Assembly (NCBI GenBank): GCA_913052275.1 | Contig: CAJXDX010000001.1 | Location: forward strand, 1-52,243 | From: an uncultured Pseudomonadota bacterium | Lineage (GTDB): Bacteria > SAR324 > NAC60-12 | Length of the DNA: 52,243 nt | Reading direction: 5' to 3' | Translations under genes and position numbers: made by a program | Shown: positions 45,763 through 52,243 of the stretch, one piece after another | Numbering within the stretch: position 1 is the first letter of the stretch | How the letters are laid out: each line of letters opens with the position of its first letter | The notes under the pieces: generated by a model | Databases searched by the model: none | Told to the model about the DNA's origin: nothing | What the model saw: only the letters and a program-made list of their open reading frames with translations

Positions 45763-46815
45763 ATGTCTTCTATTGACTGGAAGCTTAGTTCTTATCATTA
45801 CAAACTCCCAGAATCCCTCATTGCCCAGCATCCCACCCCGAGACGTGATCAATCAAGAATGCTTTTTCTTGATCGTTCAAAAGACATAGTTTCACATCGT
45901 AACTTTTCTGAAATAATTACACTTTTACCAGAAGACTCCTGCCTGGTGATAAACAACACCAGGGTTCTTCCTGTGCGTCTACCAGGAAGGCGAAAAACAG
46001 GTGCCAGGATTGAAGCCTTGCTTATTGAAGAAGTAGGTGAGGGACACTGGAGTGCTGTTATCCGTAAAGCCAAGCGAATCAGGCAAGGCGAACAGCTGGA
46101 TTTTTGCGGTGGAGCACTTTGTGCGGTGGCTTTGGAAAGGAAGGATGGAGGTGAATGGCTACTGGAATTTGAAGAACCGGAATCTTTAAAAGAACGTTTG
46201 GAGAAGGTGGGACTACCTCCATTGCCGCCTTATATTAAAAGACAAAAGGCGAATGAAATTCAGAACGCTGAGGACAGAGAACGCTACCAGACCTGTTTTG
46301 CTTCCAAACCCGGTGCGATAGCCGCACCAACCGCAGGGTTACACTTTACACCAGAAATATTGAATGCAATCAGGAATCGAGGTATTGAGATTCTTGAAGT
46401 AACTCTGCATGTAGGTCTTGGTACCTTTACACCTATTGAAAAAGAGGATATCAGAGAACATAAAATGCACGCTGAATATTTTTCAATTTCTTCAAATTCC
46501 CTTCTTAAATTGCAAAGTTTTAAGAGATCGCGAAAACCAATAATCTGCCTTGGAACGACATCTGTGAGAGTTTTGGAAACTCTGGTACTAAACAATTTTA
46601 AAAAGAATTCAGGTTGGACAGATTTATTTATTTATCCACCTTACAATTTCAGGATGGTGCAGGGATTGCTGACGAATTTCCATCTTCCAAAATCAACCCT
46701 GCTGATCATGGTTTCGGCTTTTTATGGACGCGAAAAATTACTTGAAGCGTATCGCGTAGCTGTAGAAGAGAAATACCGCTTTTTCAGTTATGGAGACTGT
46801 ATGCTTATACTTTAA
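45763..46815 (+). CDS. queA: tRNA preQ1(34) S-adenosylmethionine ribosyltransferase-isomerase
   Basis: QueA transfers and isomerises the ribosyl part of S-adenosylmethionine onto preQ1 in tRNA, making epoxyqueuosine. The 350-residue product has the conserved YKLPESLIAQHPTPRRDQSRM N-terminus, INNTRVLPVRLPGRR, GAIAAPTAGLHFTPE, LHVGLGTFTPI and TNFHLPKSTLLIMVSAF. Length is normal. It lies 78 bases after fliN and has no other queuosine gene beside it. Confidence 0.96.
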   Translation: MSSIDWKLSSYHYKLPESLIAQHPTPRRDQSRMLFLDRSKDIVSHRNFSEIITLLPEDSCLVINNTRVLPVRLPGRRKTGARIEALLIEEVGEGHWSAVIRKAKRIRQGEQLDFCGGALCAVALERKDGGEWLLEFEEPESLKERLEKVGLPPLPPYIKRQKANEIQNAEDRERYQTCFASKPGAIAAPTAGLHFTPEILNAIRNRGIEILEVTLHVGLGTFTPIEKEDIREHKMHAEYFSISSNSLLKLQSFKRSRKPIICLGTTSVRVLETLVLNNFKKNSGWTDLFIYPPYNFRMVQGLLTNFHLPKSTLLIMVSAFYGREKLLEAYRVAVEEKYRFFSYGDCMLIL

Positions 46816-46868
46816 CTGAGAATTAATTGATTTAAGACAGTAGCCGTACTTCTATTAGGGGAATCACT

Positions 46869-47447
46869 TTAAAGTCCATTTTCGTGGTACTGTTTGTACT
46901 TAGGCAACTCGTCCTCAATTAAGTAATAATCAGGCTTGTCAATCATGAATATATGACTGATCGTTTTCAGTCCTGCAGTGGAATCCAGCATGCCTGCAGC
47001 TATGCTGATATTTTTTTCTCCAATCCTCTCATAAAATAGACTTGCACCGCACTCCTGGCAAAAACCCCTCCTTGCTTTATCCGAGGAGCGAAACCATTTC
47101 AATCCTGTGTCACTTATGAACTGAAACTTGGTTTTTTCAACAGAACTATAGGCAGCATAATGTCCGTGAGTGCGTCGACATTGTCCGCAATGACAGTTAA
47201 TTATCTGACGCAATTGTCCGTAAATTTCGAACTTTACAGCTCCACATAAACATCCTCCCTGATATCTTGCTTCTTTAACTTTGTTCTCTTTTGAATCTTC
47301 TTTCATATCACCTGTCACACGATTTTCACGACGGTCTGATTTTGTGTAAATCTTTCCTGATGGTTTAACTTTTTCTGCATAACGACTCCTCATTTTGTTG
47401 CTGTAATCCGCACCCAGTGCAGGAGTATTTTTTTTAGATTTTGCCAC
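46869..47447 (-). CDS. GFA-family zinc protein with basic N-terminal extension
   Basis: Residues of about 63-190 form a GFA (glutathione-dependent formaldehyde-activating/CENP-V) fold. Zinc sites are in GGCLCGAVKF, NCHCGQCRR and FCQECGASLFY. Many GFA proteins have no known substrate. The first 60 residues are Lys/Arg-rich (NKMRSRYAEKVKPSGKIY) and unlike the family. The frame starts with GTG at 47447 after GAGAGG at good spacing. An internal ATG at 47306, preceded by AGGTG, would give a standard-length 145-residue GFA protein. Either start is possible. Confidence 0.8.
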   Translation of the reverse strand: MAKSKKNTPALGADYSNKMRSRYAEKVKPSGKIYTKSDRRENRVTGDMKEDSKENKVKEARYQGGCLCGAVKFEIYGQLRQIINCHCGQCRRTHGHYAAYSSVEKTKFQFISDTGLKWFRSSDKARRGFCQECGASLFYERIGEKNISIAAGMLDSTAGLKTISHIFMIDKPDYYLIEDELPKYKQYHENGL

Positions 47448-47504
47448 TTTTTGCCCTCTCAGATCATTTTATTATTTTGAATTTTTTCCGTCAATACACA
47501 TTCG

Positions 47505-49586
47505 TTAACTGATTGTATCATTCTTAATTACCTGCACTGTGTACCCTTCCAGCCAGGCACAACCATCAACAGGAGAAATGTAATCGGAAGGTTCTTTATC
47601 AGTATCAATTATCACCAGCCAGTTTTTTTCTTCAGGGACTTCAAATTTAACAGGCCGATCAAAACAATTGATCAAGACCCGTATTGTCTGTTCCGGGAAT
47701 TCATTATTTGTTACTTCATAATGTAATGTTCGAACATGAGGTTCATGATCTTCCGGACCACCTGAGGCATTGAACCACTGATAATTGCTTTTTTTTGAAA
47801 ACAGGAAAGGAAAAAGCTGTTTCCTCAATGCAATCATCATTTTGGTGAACTCAAGCAGTTTTAAGTTTTTTTTAGCCAGTGTCCAGTCCAGCCATGTTAA
47901 AGGTGAATCATGGCAATAAGCATTATTATTGCCCTGCTGGGTTCTGCCAAATTCATCGCCTCCAGCAAGCATGGGAATCCCGTTTGACAGCATTAGAAGG
48001 CAATGAAACATACACAGCTTACGGAATCGCAAATTCAATATTTGCTGATTGTTTGTCTCACCTTCAATTCCACAGTTATCTGAATAATCAGTGTGATGAC
48101 CATCCTGGTTTTCTTCAGCGTTGTCCTCATTGTGTTTTGTGTTGTATGAAACCAGATCCATCATTGTCATTCCATCGTGTGATGCGATGAAGTTGATACT
48201 TCCCTTTCTTCCTTTCTCTGCAGACCCAAAAATCCCTGGACTGCCCAACAGCGACTCTTTAAGTTCAGCCATCATATTGTTCTCTCCCTGAACCGCACGT
48301 ATTAATGTATCACGGTATTTGTCGTTCCATTCTGACCAATCAGCATGAGAAGCCGCTTTGCCCAGTTCATAACCTCCGGAAGCATCCCAAGGTTCGGAAA
48401 TAAGCTTTATGTTTTTCAGTCTCGGATCATCTCTTAATTCCCAAAGTAACTGTGGAAAATCCATAATTTCCCCGCAAATATCCCTGTTAAGAATGGTTGC
48501 AAGGTCAAAGCGAAATCCGTCAACACCAATAATGTTTGACCAGTAATAAAGGCACTCAAGAATTAATTGCCTTGTTACATTGTGGGCGCATTTCAATGTG
48601 TTTCCACATCCGGAAAAATTCAAGTAGCTTCCGTCATTTTCAAGCAAATACCACTGTTCTGCCGCCAATGACTTTAAATGATCAACTGGACCATCTGCCC
48701 CAAATTCTGCTGTATGGTTAAAGACTACATCCAGCCAGATTTCAAGGCCTGCTTGATGGAATTCATCAACCATAGATTTAAATTCCTGCACAGAATCTTG
48801 AACATCTGCAGAGTAATTTTGTTTTGGTGCAAAAAACAACAGCGGTGAGTATCCCCAGTAGTTTAATAATGATTGCCTTTGTTTTGAGTTTGAATAAAGT
48901 GTCTCGTTTTCATCAAAATCAAAAACCGGGAGAAGCTCAATTGCAGTAACGCCAAGTGATTTTATATACGGAATGCAATCAACCAGACCCCGGTAAGTTC
49001 CGGAAAATGATGAATCTGTAAAGGTGCAAGAAGGGCTGCGTGTCATGCCTCGTACATGGCATTCGTAAACGATGCTATGCTCTTTTCTATGATTGGGACG
49101 TGGTGGACGGATAGGAGCGTTATCAGAAAACTGAGTTTCCGGAAAAATTACAGGCAATCTGCGCAGCCCATTAAACTTTTTTCCTGATTGACGTTTAATG
49201 ATGGTGAGACTGTGATCATGTTTATCCACAGCAAATCCAAGAGGCATTCCCCATCTCTCTCCTCCACGGCTGTCCTTTGCATATGGATCGATAATAAAAT
49301 GTGTGGAGCCGTCGGTTTTTTCTAATTGAATCAGATAAGCCAGAGATGTTGTTTCGGGACCATAAAATTCTGCTTCCCATCCCCATACATTTTCTGATTG
49401 AAAACTTAAATCCAGCTGAACGTCAGACAACAGGGCATGAGTATCTCCAGGCTGGGGCATGAAGTTTGGATAAAACAGATAGCGGATGGAAACTGTATCA
49501 GCTGCAGGAAGCCCAAATTGAATTCTGTTATTCAGCCAATGTCCGCCAATTACCGGTCTTGATAAGGGTCGGATTGAATGAAACAT
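47505..49586 (-). CDS. glgX: glycogen debranching enzyme (GlgX/isoamylase family)
   Basis: This enzyme hydrolyses alpha-1,6 branch points in glycogen limit dextrins. The 693 residues hold an N-terminal carbohydrate-binding region (residues of about 10-130) and a GH13 barrel with DVVFNHTAEFG. The nucleophile Asp is in VDGFRFDLATIL, the acid Glu in LISEPWDASGGYELG and the third carboxylate in ASHDGMTMMDLVSYN. A C-terminal beta domain ends the protein. It follows the monophosphatase gene by 32 bases on the minus strand. Confidence 0.95.
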   Translation of the reverse strand: MFHSIRPLSRPVIGGHWLNNRIQFGLPAADTVSIRYLFYPNFMPQPGDTHALLSDVQLDLSFQSENVWGWEAEFYGPETTSLAYLIQLEKTDGSTHFIIDPYAKDSRGGERWGMPLGFAVDKHDHSLTIIKRQSGKKFNGLRRLPVIFPETQFSDNAPIRPPRPNHRKEHSIVYECHVRGMTRSPSCTFTDSSFSGTYRGLVDCIPYIKSLGVTAIELLPVFDFDENETLYSNSKQRQSLLNYWGYSPLLFFAPKQNYSADVQDSVQEFKSMVDEFHQAGLEIWLDVVFNHTAEFGADGPVDHLKSLAAEQWYLLENDGSYLNFSGCGNTLKCAHNVTRQLILECLYYWSNIIGVDGFRFDLATILNRDICGEIMDFPQLLWELRDDPRLKNIKLISEPWDASGGYELGKAASHADWSEWNDKYRDTLIRAVQGENNMMAELKESLLGSPGIFGSAEKGRKGSINFIASHDGMTMMDLVSYNTKHNEDNAEENQDGHHTDYSDNCGIEGETNNQQILNLRFRKLCMFHCLLMLSNGIPMLAGGDEFGRTQQGNNNAYCHDSPLTWLDWTLAKKNLKLLEFTKMMIALRKQLFPFLFSKKSNYQWFNASGGPEDHEPHVRTLHYEVTNNEFPEQTIRVLINCFDRPVKFEVPEEKNWLVIIDTDKEPSDYISPVDGCAWLEGYTVQVIKNDTIS

Positions 49587-49618
49587 TGGTCAGTACAGGA
49601 CAGAAACAGAAGATTTGA

Positions 49619-50422
49619 TTAATGACCTGCAGCAGAAAACAATTTTTGCATTGCGTCCCGGGTTCCAGGAGAGGACGCAACAATCGGATTCCCTGAAATC
49701 AAACCATCATCTGCTAAAAAATCATTAGTCCACCCCCCGGTTTCCTGAACCATGCATAAACCAGCGAGACAGTCCCATGAATTTATCTTGTATTCATATA
49801 TTCCAATATATCGTCCTGCGGCTACATAGGCTGTCATTAAAGCACATGAGCCAATGTCATGATAAACACCACCATTTTTGAACAAATAATCAAAAGCCTT
49901 CTGTGTGGCTTCAATAGAACTGTTAGGTGAATAACCCAACCCGACTATGCCTTCTGAAAGAGAAGTTGCCTTACTGGGCAGCATTGGCTGTCCGTTTAGA
50001 GTGGCTCCATGTCCACGATGTGCTGCAAATAATTCATCAGAACATGGTGAGTAAATAACACCTATCTCAATTCTGTTTTTTAAGACATAGGCAATAGATA
50101 CGCACCATGATGGAATTCCATTTAAGAAGCAGCTTGTACCATCAATAGGATCAACCACCCAGATGCCCTCGGCATCCAAGTTTCTTGTTCCGCTTTCTTC
50201 TCCAAGAAATCCATCTTCAGGAAATAATTCTTCCAGTTTCCCTCGTATCATCTTTTCAACCTCATGGTCAGCTATACTCACCCAGTTCTGTGGCCCTTTT
50301 TTTTCTGTTTGAAGGTTTTTATTGGTCCTGAACCACTGCATTGCATATAAACCGGCATCTCTCGCCAGTACCTGGGCAGATTGGAATCGGTTCAGAATCG
50401 GCTGATCTCTAATTTTTCTCAT
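49619..50422 (-). CDS. inositol-monophosphatase family phosphatase
   Basis: The 267-residue Mg-dependent phosphatase has FLGEESG (metal-ligand Glu), the signature WVVDPIDGTSCFLNGIPSWCVSIAY and the C-terminal WDCLAGLCMVQETGG. These enzymes act on inositol phosphates, histidinol phosphate or 3'-phosphoadenosine-5'-phosphate (CysQ), and the sequence alone does not decide. It is the first gene of the run that leads to glgX and the GFA-family gene. Confidence 0.92.
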   Translation of the reverse strand: MRKIRDQPILNRFQSAQVLARDAGLYAMQWFRTNKNLQTEKKGPQNWVSIADHEVEKMIRGKLEELFPEDGFLGEESGTRNLDAEGIWVVDPIDGTSCFLNGIPSWCVSIAYVLKNRIEIGVIYSPCSDELFAAHRGHGATLNGQPMLPSKATSLSEGIVGLGYSPNSSIEATQKAFDYLFKNGGVYHDIGSCALMTAYVAAGRYIGIYEYKINSWDCLAGLCMVQETGGWTNDFLADDGLISGNPIVASSPGTRDAMQKLFSAAGH

Positions 50423-50892
50423 CGGATGAAATCTGTTTCACAAATTTAGAGTCGTTTCTATATGTGATTAAGAGGTAAAAGTCTAAATTACGACCATATT
50501 TTTCATTCCAGCGAACGAGGGAATACATTATTGCAGTAACTTACAAGTTCCTGGAATCCTTCTTTCACTGGAACAACGATTTAAACATTTTAATCGAAAA
50601 TGAATAATTTTTATCATTTCAATTTTTATCGCACTATTATGCATCTAATCTTACAATTCAAAAAGGTTTGTTTGCCAGCAATTTCTTCATCTGATCTTTG
50701 TATAATTGATTGTTTTTTTAATTCACAAAAAGCATCTTGTTCAAATAATAATGGATATTTTTCTTATCGGCAGCAGACTTTTTTAGTTAAAGTTAAATTA
50801 TTTGTTTCTTTTTTATAGTTCGATTTGCTCCGATCATACATTTTGGCCGGAAATGTGAAGGTGTAATTGCTGGCTAAACTTCACAAAAGCAA
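50423..50892. other. long AT-rich intergenic region upstream of the histidine kinase
   Basis: This region of about 470 bases separates the divergent phosphatase and kinase genes. An 8-base inverted repeat, AATTTAGA at 50443-50450 and TCTAAATT at 50482-50489, lies just upstream of the phosphatase. A TATAAT hexamer sits at 50701-50706, about 190 bases before the kinase ATG, but TTGCCA upstream of it is 23 bases away, too far for a normal -35. A 72-codon frame at 50600-50818 has no coding character. No RNA gene is recognisable. Confidence 0.4.
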
Positions 50893-52243
50893 ATGTTCAG
50901 TAGTTTACGTAATAAAATATTGCTTGTCGTTTCTGTATGTGCGTCGATCACACTGCTGGGTTTTTTGGCAGTGTACTGGCTGACACTGGAACAGCAGAAG
51001 TCTTTGCAAAGGCATCACGATCTGCCTTCAATTTCCCAAACATGGTTTCAGCTTAATAACGGCATACATCGAGCAGCCCATGCACAACAGGCATGGTTGA
51101 ATAACAGTGATTCAAAATTTCTCCAAGAGCGTGACATGTCCTGGGGGGAGCAAATACATCCTGCTTTCAATTTGCTTGGAAAGCTTTATAAGGATGCTCG
51201 GATATGGGAAGGAGAACGATCTGTAGAGAGGAGTGTTTTTTATGACTTGAGGTTAATGATCCTGGAACTGGAAAATCTGCAGCATAAAATTGTTTCACGT
51301 GCACAGGAACTTGGTCCAGAAAAAGCTCTGATTGCCTGGTCAGAAAATGAAAGGCCTCTGGTTCAGAATATCAGCAAGCAGGTTGAAATTCTCTTGCGCT
51401 GGCAAACTGATTTTGCACGTCAGCAAGATTCAAGTCTGAAACAGGGCTTGTTAGGACTGGGGATATGGATCTGGATAGTTGCTTCCATAGTCCTGCTGAC
51501 GGTTTTTGTTTTAGCAGTTTTTTTTGCAAAACGAATCACTGACCCATTGAGAAAATTGAGAAATGCAGCACAGAAGGTAACCAGAGATTATTTTATTAAT
51601 CAAAAAATCAAAGAAGCTGAAATACAGGGTAAGGTAGAAAAACCCCATGATAATTTGGATGAGGTGCAAACCCTGACCGACGCTTTTCAGAAAATGGAAT
51701 CTGTCATCCGGGAGCGTACTGCATTGCTGGAAGCTTCAAATCGCAGGCTTGATCAAGCAAGTCGTGCCAAGGGGATGTATCTTATCAGCATGTCGCATGA
51801 ATTGCGCACTCCTCTTAACGCAATAATAGGATTTGCGGAAGTTTTGCTTGAATCAGGAAGAGAGCAGTCGCTGTCTGAATATCAAGTTGATCGTCTACGC
51901 AGAATATTAAAAAGCGGGAAGCATCTGCTGGAACTGATCAATTCACTTCTTGACCTCTCTAAAATTGAATCCGGACAAATGGAGTTGCAAAAAACAGAGT
52001 TTGATATAGAAAACTTGCTCAGGGACGTGGTGGAATTATTGGAGCCGTTGATGCAGGAAAAGAGTCTGCACCATGAGCTTATTATTCAATCCGAACAGCA
52101 GATTATGCTTTATACTGACTACGGCAAACTGCGTCAGGTATTGATCAATCTGCTGGGGAATGCAATAAAATTTTCAGATCCTGAGGGACACATCGGGATC
52201 AATTGCCGGAAAGATGAAACAGGCATTTCAATAGCAATTGAGG
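50893..52243 (+). CDS. sensor histidine kinase, 3' end beyond the window
   Basis: The frame runs from ATG 50893 to the window edge (450 codons, no stop). A membrane segment near residues 8-30 (ILLVVSVCASITLLGFLAVYW) is followed by a periplasmic helical sensor of about 165 residues and a second membrane segment near 198-220. Next comes a HAMP linker (KRITDPLRKLRNAAQKV) and a HisKA domain with the phosphoacceptor His302 in MSHELRTPLNAIIGF. The ATPase domain N-box (NLLGNAIKF) begins at Asn419. The G-box and any receiver domain lie outside the window. The signal sensed and the response regulator are unknown. Confidence 0.93.
   Translation, partial: MFSSLRNKILLVVSVCASITLLGFLAVYWLTLEQQKSLQRHHDLPSISQTWFQLNNGIHRAAHAQQAWLNNSDSKFLQERDMSWGEQIHPAFNLLGKLYKDARIWEGERSVERSVFYDLRLMILELENLQHKIVSRAQELGPEKALIAWSENERPLVQNISKQVEILLRWQTDFARQQDSSLKQGLLGLGIWIWIVASIVLLTVFVLAVFFAKRITDPLRKLRNAAQKVTRDYFINQKIKEAEIQGKVEKPHDNLDEVQTLTDAFQKMESVIRERTALLEASNRRLDQASRAKGMYLISMSHELRTPLNAIIGFAEVLLESGREQSLSEYQVDRLRRILKSGKHLLELINSLLDLSKIESGQMELQKTEFDIENLLRDVVELLEPLMQEKSLHHELIIQSEQQIMLYTDYGKLRQVLINLLGNAIKFSDPEGHIGINCRKDETGISIAIE

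Noticed and set aside
50600..50818. 72-codon frame in the gap before the histidine kinase
   Set aside because: Its composition follows the local AT richness, it has no ribosome binding site, and the product resembles nothing known to me.

Overview
The window is about 52 kb of chromosome-like DNA, AT-rich by eye (roughly 40% G+C). It is densely packed with bacterial genes that run on both strands in short operons. Envelope genes (SurA-type chaperone, lipoproteins, HtrA-type protease), FtsZ ending in a proteobacterial-style DIPTFL tail, a FliN domain and a GlgX enzyme point to a free-living Gram-negative bacterium of proteobacterial affinity. A deltaproteobacterial or SAR324-like lineage would fit, but that placement is inference. 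I saw no rRNA, tRNA, CRISPR array, insertion sequence, integrase or phage gene.

Layout. 1-4.7 kb: envelope genes (HEAT-repeat lipoprotein, FlgT-like lipoprotein, an unknown secreted protein overlapping a SurA-like chaperone). 4.7-8.8 kb: a tight minus-strand cluster of an MtnA-type isomerase, a class II aldolase fused to a short-chain dehydrogenase, and an LsrF-type class I aldolase. 9-15.8 kb: pyruvate kinase, then a beta-oxidation operon (acyl-CoA dehydrogenase, FadB, FadA). 16-18.2 kb: ftsL-ftsI. 18.5-22.6 kb: pdxA, a pteridine-reductase-like SDR, an HtrA/DegS-like protease and serC. 22.6-25.9 kb: an HNH protein and aconitase with repeated upstream motifs. 26-31.6 kb: DUF4340 protein, RluA-family pseudouridine synthase, phosphohexomutase and a second FlgT-like protein. 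31.6-36.7 kb (minus): two FHA-domain membrane proteins, ftsZ with a very long acidic linker, and ftsA. 37-41.5 kb (minus): small lipoprotein, TrkA, PRPP-synthetase-like protein and an archaeal/eukaryotic-type ProS. 41.8-46.8 kb: zinc alcohol dehydrogenase, a zinc-ribbon/GIY-YIG-like protein, an Apd1-like thioredoxin-fold ferredoxin, FliN and QueA. 46.9-50.4 kb (minus): GFA-fold protein, GlgX and an inositol-monophosphatase-family enzyme. 50.9 kb to the end: a histidine kinase cut by the window edge.

Functional themes are central carbon metabolism (pyk, acnA, fad, glgX, phosphohexomutase), vitamin B6 synthesis (serC, pdxA), cell division in two separate pieces (ftsLI and ftsAZ) and envelope biogenesis. 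The least ordinary features are the MtnA/aldolase-SDR/LsrF cluster, the tandem FHA membrane proteins beside a long-linker FtsZ, the paralogous FlgT-like pair, the modular zinc-ribbon/GIY-YIG-like protein whose catalytic positions look lost, and the repeated motif upstream of acnA. I found no clear-cut undescribed defence or mobile system; most of the window is ordinary housekeeping DNA.
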